Positions 1 to 6,022 of a DNA stretch of 8,905 nucleotides are shown in pieces. The position numbers and the translations under genes were made by a program. Numbering within the stretch: the first letter of the stretch is position 1; the number at the start of each line of letters is the position of its first letter. Source of the DNA: Candidatus Methanoperedentaceae archaeon (GTDB lineage: Archaea; Halobacteriota; Methanosarcinia; Methanosarcinales; Methanoperedenaceae); the NCBI GenBank assembly GCA_013331375.1, contig DUGO01000135.1:1-8905 (forward strand). Reading direction: 5' to 3'. The notes beneath the pieces are model-generated. The model saw only the letters and a list, made by a program, of their open reading frames with translations, made no database searches and was not told the origin of the DNA.

Positions 1-1
1 G

Positions 2-535
2 GCGAACCCTGTGCAGATTGCCACGTCAGGGACTCATACATGGTACACAGGAAGCGATAACGACCAGTGCTGGAGCTGCCACGTGTCCACAGGGACAGCC
101 CCGAAGGACTTCCACCAGGACACTCTGGTCAAACCCGCGTGTACGTCATGCCATTATAACTATTCGTACATGTCAGACAGGGGCAGACCCGACAGGTATG
201 TGAACAGCACGATGTACAACAGCAGCGTCCACTGGAACGTTAGCTGCTCGAATTGCCATACAAAAGGGCATAACAACATCGGAGCCAGGAAAGCATGCGA
301 AGATTGCCATGCGGTCCAGTCAGACCCTGTGAACGATAAAAGCAGGCACAACATAACAGACAGGCCATCCAGCTATACTATTGGAGGCGTACCTGTAGTG
401 GGCATCACATCATGTACGACATGCCACAGTTCATCGTTATATAATAACGCGACGTCTACATATAGCAGCAGTGCTGCAAAAGATTGCGATTACTGTCATA
501 CTTATCCGGATAAGAACAGGGAGTACTTCTACTGA
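2..535 (+). CDS. Multiheme c-type cytochrome, 5'-truncated by window edge (6 hemes visible)
   Basis: The reading frame is open from base 2, so the real start lies left of the window; the GTG at 11 is an internal Val codon. Counting from that codon there are 174 residues with six CxxCH motifs: CWSCH 20-24, CTSCH 44-48, CSNCH 79-83, CEDCH 96-100, CTTCH 135-139 and CDYCH 159-163. Extra His residues (for example H9, H35, H74, H87, H113) could be distal ligands for bis-His hemes. No membrane anchor follows the last heme, and six N-x-S/T sequons fit an exported, glycosylated protein. Inferred role: electron transfer at or beyond the cell surface. The TGA stop shares its A with the ATG of the next cytochrome gene, so the two are translationally coupled. 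The true length and total heme number cannot be judged here. Confidence 0.9.
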   Translation, partial: ANPVQIATSGTHTWYTGSDNDQCWSCHVSTGTAPKDFHQDTLVKPACTSCHYNYSYMSDRGRPDRYVNSTMYNSSVHWNVSCSNCHTKGHNNIGARKACEDCHAVQSDPVNDKSRHNITDRPSSYTIGGVPVVGITSCTTCHSSSLYNNATSTYSSSAAKDCDYCHTYPDKNREYFY

Positions 536-1011
536 TGGCTACAATATACGGCGTAAAGGAGCGGAAGAAACGCAACATAATCAAGATGCTGCTGCTTTCA
601 GGCATAGCGCTGTCCGTACTGCTGTATGTGTTCGGAGGTGCAGCCCTGTTCACCGGGGGCCATACGCTGTACACAAACAAGACCAGCGCGGCAAACGGGA
701 CAGCGGAGCTGTGCAGTAAGTGCCATCCTGCCACTGTTCTTGAGGTCATGAATAGCGCCCACCGCAACGCAGGCTGCATATGTCACGGTTACAGCCCCAA
801 TAGTACGGACCCAACACGAGATATTAACATTGCGCATAACATAACCATCCAGATATACTGTACAAACTGCCATTCGGATTACGATGCCGCCGGAAATATC
901 ACAATATACAGCGGCGTAAGCGGGCTCAACCAGTCAGCGCATTATATAACGAACAATACTGCGAAGCTCTACAATCATTCAAGAATGTTCTATTATAATT
1001 ACTACAGTTAG
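535..1011 (+). CDS. Small membrane-anchored or secreted cytochrome c, 2 CxxCH plus one CxCH
   Basis: This is a 158-residue protein. A basic N-terminus (KERKKR, 8-13) precedes a hydrophobic segment at about 17-40, which is either an uncleaved anchor or a signal peptide. The exported part begins with TGGHT (40-44). Heme motifs are CSKCH 60-64 and CTNCH 109-113; between them lies C81-I-C-H84, one residue short of a normal heme motif but in a heme-like setting (His76 just upstream, Gly after the His). The total is therefore two certain hemes and possibly three. Eight N-x-S/T sequons are present. The ATG overlaps the previous stop by one base and a GGAG lies about 11 nt upstream. The gene ends in TAG, and that TAG overlaps the ribosome-binding site of the next gene. 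Likely an electron carrier working with the flanking cytochromes; the partner and acceptor are unknown. Confidence 0.85.
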   Translation: MATIYGVKERKKRNIIKMLLLSGIALSVLLYVFGGAALFTGGHTLYTNKTSAANGTAELCSKCHPATVLEVMNSAHRNAGCICHGYSPNSTDPTRDINIAHNITIQIYCTNCHSDYDAAGNITIYSGVSGLNQSAHYITNNTAKLYNHSRMFYYNYYS

Positions 1012-1021
1012 GAGAAAAGCC

Positions 1022-1855
1022 ATGAGAAGCAACCCACTGAAAATGCTGATAATCCTGACAGCAGCCATGGCTCTGGCGATGTTCACCGTGCCTACTGTAC
1101 TTTCCCTGTATACCGGACAGCACACATTCGTAAACGGCACGAATATCGACTGCCTGAAATGCCACAGCGAGGTATACACTGAAGTAACGGCGTCAAGTGC
1201 ATCGGTGCTGAACGCTCACAAAAACGCTGCACTGAATACCAACTACACAACGTACCTTGCAATAGGCGGCATCTCATATAATCCATCCGGGACTATATCT
1301 ACCAATTCGGGTGGGACCTGGACGTGGAACGGTGCCGCATGGGTAGACACAAACGGGAGCCAGAGGCTTGAGAGGCTGGACGTCAATGGGAATAATGCGA
1401 TTGAGAATAATGAGATATGCACGTTCTGCCATAATATTCGTTTACTCGGCTTTGGTCAGGATGCACCGGGCAGCCGCACAGAGCATGCCGCGCTGATACG
1501 CACCTGTGACGATGACAGGTGCCATGGCAACGGTCAGCATGTCTATAATGATTACAGGCTGTTCTCCGGGGGCTCGTACACGGTCACGGGCGCGGGCAGG
1601 CTTCTCAACTATACAAACACATCGCACAGCGCATTCTATGTGAGTGCGAGCAATGAACCGTCGGTCTTTCTGGCTGTCAGGGGATATAACTACACTGAAG
1701 TCCCGGGCAATGCGATTCCGAACGGCACATACATATCACGAGGCTACTGGACCTGCGAGGGGTGCCATTCCGAGACAAGGGTAGGGGCGGTCCTGATTGA
1801 AAGCGCGGGGTTCCCCCACTCAGACTCCGGAGCGCCGAGGCAGAGGTACATATAG
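1022..1855 (+). CDS. Tetraheme c-type cytochrome with Cx4CH motif and EF-hand-like loop
   Basis: This is a 277-residue exported protein. An N-terminal hydrophobic segment (about 7-29) is followed directly by YTGQHT (30-35). There are four heme motifs: CLKCH 44-48, CTFCH 133-137, the expanded CDDDRCH (Cx4CH) 162-168, and CEGCH 245-249. Just before the second heme, residues 120-131 read as a calcium-binding EF-hand loop: Asp at position 1, Asn at 3 and 5, Ile at 8, Glu at 9 and 12. The long stretches between hemes are rich in Gly, Asn, Ser and Thr and contain most of seven N-x-S/T sequons. AGGAG at 1010-1014 sets the ATG start. It is the last gene of the cytochrome operon and ends in TAG. Inferred role: extracellular electron transfer. 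Whether it forms filaments is not visible from sequence. Confidence 0.88.
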   Translation: MRSNPLKMLIILTAAMALAMFTVPTVLSLYTGQHTFVNGTNIDCLKCHSEVYTEVTASSASVLNAHKNAALNTNYTTYLAIGGISYNPSGTISTNSGGTWTWNGAAWVDTNGSQRLERLDVNGNNAIENNEICTFCHNIRLLGFGQDAPGSRTEHAALIRTCDDDRCHGNGQHVYNDYRLFSGGSYTVTGAGRLLNYTNTSHSAFYVSASNEPSVFLAVRGYNYTEVPGNAIPNGTYISRGYWTCEGCHSETRVGAVLIESAGFPHSDSGAPRQRYI

Positions 1856-1880
1856 CTGTACATGCTGCTGAAGGTCCGGA

Positions 1881-1890
1881 TTATTTTTTC
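1881..1890 (+). terminator. T-rich tract after the cytochrome operon
   Basis: A TTATTTTTT run begins 25 nt after the stop of the tetraheme cytochrome. Archaeal RNA polymerase terminates on such T-tracts without needing a hairpin. The tract overlaps the 3' end of the convergent DUF1894 gene, where it encodes the stop codon and the C-terminal lysines. I see no comparable tract for the opposite-strand operon. Confidence 0.35.
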
Positions 1891-2150
1891 CTGAGCGCTT
1901 CTATCTCATTTCCGCCCGGCAGGCGCAGCACGAATGAGCCGTGGCAGGGCTTCACATATGGCATTATGATCTTATCGCCATCCACTGCAATAGGTATGGG
2001 CGGTACGCCGATAAGATAGGTATCGAATATTTTGTGCCCCGGGTTCACATAATATATTTCTTTAAAGTTATTTTTTATGAACTCTGCACATTCCCTGAAC
2101 GAGCAGTTGGAAAGCATTATCTCATACTCTAGCTCGTCAATGCAGCCCAT
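1881..2150 (-). CDS. DUF1894 family protein, methanogen-type
   Basis: This is an 89-residue soluble protein without a signal peptide. The centre, IGVPPIPIAVDGDKI at about 47-61, followed by a PYVKPCHGSF segment (64-73), matches my memory of DUF1894, a small alpha/beta family found in methanogens and relatives and linked by distribution to methane metabolism. The biochemical function is not established. The ATG is set by a strong GAGGTGG four bases upstream, which lies inside the DUF1890 gene; the two genes overlap by 22 nt. It is the last gene of a three-gene minus-strand operon. The family call rests on recalled motif resemblance, but the fixed pairing with DUF1890 supports it. Confidence 0.8.
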   Translation of the reverse strand: MGCIDELEYEIMLSNCSFRECAEFIKNNFKEIYYVNPGHKIFDTYLIGVPPIPIAVDGDKIIMPYVKPCHGSFVLRLPGGNEIEALRKK

Positions 2151-2587
2151 CGTTCCACCTCGTCGAGCTTGATTTTGAGCGGCATGGGGTTGTGGACAGC
2201 ACGCGCAGCGAACATCCTTGCGCCCTGTTCTTCCGCCATTGCGACAAGAGTTTCGATGTCTTTCCCGAAAATCACAGCGATTACATTGCCTTTTGATAGG
2301 GATTTCAGTGTGGCAAGGTATGATATGCCCGAATCGCTGTGGATGAATACGAAAGATAGGTCATAATCAATACGCTTTTCGGCTAATCCTTCAATCGTCC
2401 TGTCAAGGTCAGAAAGACGCTTTGAATAATGCCGGTCAGGGTCGGCTACCCTTATGAGAGAGACCGCAGCGTTCGTGCCCGCGATAGTTACGTCTATGCC
2501 TTCATTTTGTAATTTATGTGCCAGGTATAGCGCAAGGCTTGTCTGGACAGGCAGCTCAGGGCATCCAAGCGCAATAAGGGCGTTCAT
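2129..2587 (-). CDS. DUF1890 family protein
   Basis: A 152-residue cytoplasmic protein (from this start) beginning with the family hallmark ALIALGCPELPVQ (3-15). It continues as an alternating alpha/beta protein with hydrophobic strands (DVTIAGTNAAVSLI, DLSFVFIHSD, NVIAVIFG) and ends with a conserved-looking ARAVHNPMPLKIKL stretch. DUF1890 is found in methanogenic archaea and relatives; its function is unknown. Two starts are possible. The ATG at 2587 has AGGT four bases upstream and puts the hallmark at the N-terminus. A GTG at 2611 would add eight residues and overlap the upstream gene by 8 nt, but has no well-placed ribosome-binding site. I prefer 2587. The gene ends in TAG, with a TAA four codons later. 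It overlaps DUF1894 downstream, so the two products are probably made together. Confidence 0.8.
   Translation of the reverse strand: MNALIALGCPELPVQTSLALYLAHKLQNEGIDVTIAGTNAAVSLIRVADPDRHYSKRLSDLDRTIEGLAEKRIDYDLSFVFIHSDSGISYLATLKSLSKGNVIAVIFGKDIETLVAMAEEQGARMFAARAVHNPMPLKIKLDEVERWAALTS
2155..2161 (-). promoter_or_regulatory. Strong internal ribosome-binding site for DUF1894
   Basis: GAGGTGG on the minus strand lies four bases before the DUF1894 ATG and within the 3' part of the DUF1890 gene. It fixes the start of DUF1894 and shows that it can be initiated independently on the shared mRNA. Confidence 0.6.
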
Positions 2588-2603
2588 GCCTACCTGAATG
2601 GTC

Positions 2604-3653
2604 TCAATCACTTAAAGCTTTCATTTCCCTGCCAGAGGCGTACACGCGGTATGCTGCTATCAGGGCGCCGAGCAGCACTGGCGAGACAAAGAATCCTGCA
2701 ATGCCGCCTGCAAGACCGCCGCCAACGAAGGCGAGTATTATCAGGAGCGGGTGTATGTCGGATTTCAATCCGATGATATATGGCCGCAGTATGATTTCGG
2801 GTGGGATGTAGATGACCGCAATGGATACCAGCAAGAATATGGCTGCGTCAGCCGGACCGTTCGTGAAATACCTCTGGATGGACAGCGGGATAAGTATCAT
2901 CCAGCCTGCAATCACGGGGATGATGGCAGCGAGGAACATTAGCAGCGTCATCAGGAGCGGGTCCGGCACCCCGAATATGTAAAATATCGCAAGCGAAAGC
3001 ATGCTGATTATGATAGATGTGTATGCCGAGCCGATGAATATGGCAGAGAGTATACTGTCAAACTCGACCAGGAATTTTTTGAATTTATCCTTCATGATAT
3101 CGGGACATGCGTCTACCATCTTATCCACAAGCCGCTTTCCATCTGAGAGGAGATAAAAGCAGATTATCACAGAGAGCATGAGGTTAAGGAGCAGCAGCGC
3201 AAGCCCCTTGAGATACTCCAGTATGGGCAGCGCCTCAAGAAAAGCGATGGTACTATCACTGAAGTGCCGTATGCTATCCTCAAGCTCTGAGTAGAACGGT
3301 TCAGGTATGTCAAGTGAGTTGAGGGCTGAGAGCAGTGCAGTTGTGAACTGGTCACGGTTCTGTAGCACCCATGAGACCCTGTTCAGTATCTCCATAGTTC
3401 CAAGCCCGAGTACGATTAGCACGGGGACCACTATGACCAGAGTGGCGATGTATGGGGCTAACCGCGGTGAGTACCTGTCAAGTATTTTCTTGGTCGGGCG
3501 TGCGATATATGCGAATATGATGCCCATCACTATCCCGTCAAGCAGGGGTAGTGTTATGTATGCGAATAATATGAACAGGATTAAAATGCATGCGGCAGCA
3601 GCAATCTGCCACCTGCTCTCAATGAGCTTGGAAATGCCATCCGAAGTTCGCAA
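2604..3653 (-). CDS. AI-2E/PerM-family membrane transporter
   Basis: A 349-residue integral membrane protein with about eight hydrophobic segments (roughly 17-35, 37-52, 67-87, 150-170, 205-228, 231-257, 270-290 and 302-335). The polar region at about 90-145 is the usual extramembrane insertion of the AI-2E (UPF0118) family. The C-terminal signature, HPLLIILAFVGGG at 301-313 followed by GIAGFFVSPVLLG at 317-329, is typical, as is LRPYIIG just before it. Family members include quorum-signal exporters and Na+/H+ antiporters, so the substrate cannot be read from sequence. The start is a TTG at 3653; no in-frame ATG or GTG lies between it and the upstream in-frame stop, and a GGTG sits five bases before it. 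It is the first gene of the operon with DUF1890 and DUF1894. Confidence 0.88.
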   Translation of the reverse strand: MRTSDGISKLIESRWQIAAAACILILFILFAYITLPLLDGIVMGIIFAYIARPTKKILDRYSPRLAPYIATLVIVVPVLIVLGLGTMEILNRVSWVLQNRDQFTTALLSALNSLDIPEPFYSELEDSIRHFSDSTIAFLEALPILEYLKGLALLLLNLMLSVIICFYLLSDGKRLVDKMVDACPDIMKDKFKKFLVEFDSILSAIFIGSAYTSIIISMLSLAIFYIFGVPDPLLMTLLMFLAAIIPVIAGWMILIPLSIQRYFTNGPADAAIFLLVSIAVIYIPPEIILRPYIIGLKSDIHPLLIILAFVGGGLAGGIAGFFVSPVLLGALIAAYRVYASGREMKALSD

Positions 3654-3687
3654 GTCTGCACCCGGAATATTAATCGTAATTCAAAGG

Positions 3688-3698
3688 ATTTATTTTTA
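3688..3698 (-). promoter_or_regulatory. TATA-like box for the AI-2E/DUF1890/DUF1894 operon
   Basis: On the minus strand this reads ATAAAAATAAA, an A/T-only archaeal TATA-like element. Transcription about 25 nt downstream would start near 3668, giving a short leader of about 15 nt before the TTG start. It is inferred from composition and distance only. Confidence 0.35.
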
Positions 3699-3728
3699 TG
3701 TATCCACTATATGCTCAGACCGACAAGT

Positions 3729-3736
3729 CTATATCA
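3729..3736 (+). promoter_or_regulatory. Possible TATA box for the siroheme reductase gene
   Basis: CTATATCA lies in the 151-bp divergent intergenic region. A start about 25 nt downstream, near 3757, would give a leader of roughly 45 nt. No repeat or operator-like palindrome was recognised between the two divergent promoters. Confidence 0.3.
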
Positions 3737-3804
3737 AATCACCCCAACAAAAGCCACAAACAAATTGAATAGTCATAAACTTACGTCCAGCAAGGAGATT
3801 TCTT

Positions 3805-4662
3805 ATGACTCTTGAAACCCTCGACATCGCATCCCTTAAAAAGTCAGGATACATGAAGCAGCGGCAGAAAGACCTGTTCGTGGTGAGGCTGCGCATGCCG
3901 TGCGGCAATCTTACCTCGAAGGAGCTTGCAGGGCTTGCCCGCATAGCAGAGAAATACGGTACGGGAAACGTGCACATAACAACGCGGCAGGGCATACAGA
4001 TACCCAACGTGCATCTTGCGAAGCTTGACAGCATAACGAAAGAGCTCAGTGAAAACGGCACGCCCCCGGGCTCATGCGGTCCGCGCGTGAGAAATATCAT
4101 TGCCTGCCCCGGCAATGCGGAGTGCAATTACGGCATCATTGATACGTACGGTCTTGGCGCAATGCTTGACCGGGAGTTCTTTGGCGAGGACATGCCTGTG
4201 AAGATAAAGTTCGCGGTCACGGGATGCCCCAACTCATGCGCCAAGCCCCAGGAGAACGACCTCGGTGTGATGGGAACGCTCAAGCCCGCAATCTATTCTG
4301 AGGAATGCACAGGCTGTGGCACATGCACTTTCTTCTGCCCCGAAAAAGCCATCAGGGTGGAAAATGAAAAAGCAGTAATAGACTGGGACAAATGCAACCT
4401 GTGCGGCGCATGCGTGGGCGCGTGCCCCAGCGACCTGATTAAAGAGGAGGCGAAAGGCTACAGGATATTTGTGGGCGGGAAGATTGGCAAGCGCCCGAGG
4501 CTCGGGTCCGAGCTAACAGAAGTAAAGTCAGCGGAAGAGACAGTCGCTGTATTCAGGAAAATCATGGACTGGTCGAAAAAGAACACGAACAAGGGAGAGC
4601 GGTTCGGCGACTGTCTGGACAGGGTCGGCTTTGAAGAGTTCAAGTCTTCGGTGCTGGGATAA
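3805..4662 (+). CDS. Small siroheme [4Fe-4S] sulfite/nitrite reductase-like protein (Dsr-LP type) with two ferredoxin clusters
   Basis: This 285-residue cytoplasmic protein has the compact reductase layout. A ferredoxin-like half domain (about 20-85) holds the substrate/siroheme-side motif TTRQGIQIPN (59-68). The catalytic domain has the four cysteines that bridge a 4Fe-4S cluster to siroheme: C101-x5-C107 and C141-x3-C145. An inserted bacterial-type ferredoxin has two 4Fe-4S motifs, C168/C171/C174/C178 and C197/C200/C203/C207. Family members reduce sulfite or nitrite, but many methanogen Dsr-like proteins have no proven substrate. There is no F420H2-oxidising domain, so it is not an Fsr fusion and needs a separate electron donor. 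AAGGAGA ends six bases before the ATG. It lies three bases upstream of the kinase gene, so they are probably co-transcribed. Confidence 0.88.
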   Translation: MTLETLDIASLKKSGYMKQRQKDLFVVRLRMPCGNLTSKELAGLARIAEKYGTGNVHITTRQGIQIPNVHLAKLDSITKELSENGTPPGSCGPRVRNIIACPGNAECNYGIIDTYGLGAMLDREFFGEDMPVKIKFAVTGCPNSCAKPQENDLGVMGTLKPAIYSEECTGCGTCTFFCPEKAIRVENEKAVIDWDKCNLCGACVGACPSDLIKEEAKGYRIFVGGKIGKRPRLGSELTEVKSAEETVAVFRKIMDWSKKNTNKGERFGDCLDRVGFEEFKSSVLG

Positions 4663-4665
4663 ATA

Positions 4666-5571
4666 ATGGATGTCACAGGATTCGGCGCGCTCAATCTGGA
4701 CAAGATACTGTACGTGGACAAGATCCCGGCGCGCGACGAGGAAGGGTTCATACATTCGGTCGAATACTTTCCCGGAGGCTCTGCTGCGAACACAATCGTG
4801 GCATTGTCGCGTCTCGGGCTTGAGACCGCGTACATAGGCAGGGTGGGCAGCGATGCGGAAGGAACGCGGCTTTTGAACGACATGCAGGGCGAGGGCGTGG
4901 ATGATACCGGGATTCAGGTCACCGACGGCAGGAGCGGGACGTGCCTGATAATGGTCGACAGGCGGGGAGACAGGGCTATCCTCGTTGACCCTGGCGTCAA
5001 TGATTATGTAGATTACGGGGAGATCGATATTGATAGCGTCTCCAAATCAGGTTTCGTCCACTTCACCTAGTTCGTTTGCAGGGACTCCCGGGCATCGTTC
5101 GAGGCGCAGAAGAAGCTTGCAGCCAGGGTGGATGCTGATATCAGCTTTGACCCGGGCACGCTGTATGCGGAGCGAGGGCTTGCAGAGATGCGCCCTATCA
5201 TAAGGAAATGCAGGGTGGTACTGCTGAGCGAGCATGAGCTTGCGCTTTTGACAGGATCCGGACTGGAAGAAGGTGCAGAGGCGCTGCTGGCGGAGGGCGT
5301 CGAAATAGTCGCGGTGAAGCTCGGGGAACGGGGATGCTATGTGACCGATGGCAGGAACTCGTTCACGCAGCCTGCTTACCGTGTGAAGGTCGTGGATACT
5401 ACGGGTGCAGGGGACGCGTTCAACGCGGGATTCATCTATGGTCTCAGGCAGGGCAGGAGCCTTCCGGACTGCAGCAGGCTTGGCAACAGGCTGGCATCGT
5501 ACTGCATACAGGAGAGGGGCGCAAGAGCCGGGCTGCCGAAAGCCGACATCTTTTTTAGCAAGGAACTGTAA
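4666..5571 (+). pseudogene. PfkB-family (ribokinase-like) sugar/nucleoside kinase interrupted by one in-frame TAG
   Basis: Bases 4666-5571 are one continuous frame of 301 sense positions except for TAG at 5068-5070 (position 135). Before it are the start MDVTGFGALNLDK and the first PfkB signature, GGSAANT at 37-43. After it the protein carries straight on (FVCRDSRASFEAQKK), with SEHE at 188-191 in place of the usual NxxE, VKLGERG at 217-223, and the catalytic signature DTTGAGDAF at 244-252 (base Asp250). Reading through gives the normal PfkB length, with no frameshift or other stop. The substrate is undetermined. Three explanations remain: a recent nonsense mutation, pyrrolysine or other readthrough, or a base error (TCG Ser to TAG is one change). 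A separate downstream start is unlikely: the GTG at 5128 has no ribosome-binding site and would lack the first half of the fold. The type 'pseudogene' is provisional. Confidence 0.75.
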
Positions 5572-5581
5572 TTATTACCGC

Positions 5582-5899
5582 ATGAAACCAATTGTAATAT
5601 TGACTGTTATGGCAGCGATTATCGTTGCCGGATGTACGGGCAGCCAGGGTCCGGGACCGAACACAGTGAAGATGAAGGAAGTCAAGTTCAACCCGGACTC
5701 GATAGTGATAAAAGCTGGTGAGACCGTTACTTGGGTGAATGAGGACCCTGTGGAACACCAGGTCAAAGTGGGTAATGACATGTCGCCCAGACTCAGGGAG
5801 GGGCAGTCATGGAGTAAGACCTTCAATACACCGGGAGAGTTTGATATCACCTGTACCCTCCATGCGCAGATGCTGGGGCGCGTAAAGGTAACGACCTGA
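5582..5899 (+). CDS. Cupredoxin (plastocyanin/amicyanin-like) lipoprotein
   Basis: This is a 105-residue protein. Residues 1-17 form a lipoprotein signal ending in the lipobox VAGC, with the lipidated cysteine at 18, followed by a short Gly/Pro-rich linker. The rest is one cupredoxin domain with all type 1 copper ligands: His59 in PVEHQV and C91-x2-H94-x2-M97 in CTLHAQM. The tight C-x2-H-x2-M loop is the short form seen in amicyanins. TWVNEDPVEH is a typical family segment. It should be anchored on the outer face of the membrane and shuttle single electrons. I start it at ATG 5582, ten bases after the kinase stop; the frame is open further upstream, but that part overlaps the kinase gene and would bury the signal peptide. 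No good ribosome-binding site is visible. Partner unknown; the cytochromes nearby are candidates by location only. Confidence 0.9.
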   Translation: MKPIVILTVMAAIIVAGCTGSQGPGPNTVKMKEVKFNPDSIVIKAGETVTWVNEDPVEHQVKVGNDMSPRLREGQSWSKTFNTPGEFDITCTLHAQMLGRVKVTT

Positions 5900-5910
5900 G
5901 CCGGGTAATC

Positions 5911-5918
5911 TTTAATAG
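5911..5918 (+). promoter_or_regulatory. TATA box for tRNA-Arg
   Basis: TTTAATAG lies about 28 nt before the first base of the tRNA, the standard spacing for an archaeal promoter driving a transcript that begins at or just before the mature 5' end. Confidence 0.5.
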
Positions 5919-5942
5919 TTGAATGACTAATTAGTGCCCGTT

Positions 5943-6016
5943 GCCCCGATGGGGTAGTCTGGATATCCTTGAGGCCTGCGGAGTCTCAGACCTGGGTTCA
6001 AATCCCAGCCGGGGCG
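5943..6016 (+). tRNA. tRNA-Arg (anticodon GCG)
   Basis: The cloverleaf was folded by hand. Acceptor strands 5943-5949 and 6009-6015 give six pairs and one A-C mismatch at the inner position (7-66). The D arm contains GG, and the D stem is weak, with G-U at 10-25. The anticodon stem GAGGC/GTCTC (one G-U pair) closes the 7-base loop CTGCGGA, so U33 is followed by anticodon GCG at 5978-5980, which reads CGC/CGU Arg codons. The T stem CTGGG/CCCAG is perfect and the T loop is TTCAAAT. The discriminator is G and CCA is not encoded. No intron is seen. Confidence 0.9.
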
Positions 6017-6017
6017 C

Positions 6018-6022
6018 TTTTT
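6018..6022 (+). terminator. T-tract ending the tRNA transcript
   Basis: Five consecutive T residues start two bases after the discriminator, as is usual for archaeal tRNA genes. Confidence 0.45.

Noticed and set aside
2588..2611. The GTG start at 2611 for the DUF1890 gene.
   Set aside because: It has no well-placed ribosome-binding site, and the family hallmark begins right after the ATG at 2587. It is not fully excluded.
3307..3768. A 153-codon plus-strand frame opposite the AI-2E gene.
   Set aside because: It is the antisense shadow of a clear membrane protein and extends across the divergent promoter region.
5128..5571. The second half of the kinase as an independent gene from the GTG at 5128.
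   Set aside because: There is no ribosome-binding site, and the product would lack the substrate-binding half of the fold. The coding signal also continues through 5071-5127 in the same frame.
5405..5581. An upstream extension of the cupredoxin frame starting at 5405.
   Set aside because: It overlaps the PfkB gene in another frame, and the extension would place the clear lipoprotein signal peptide in the middle of the protein.
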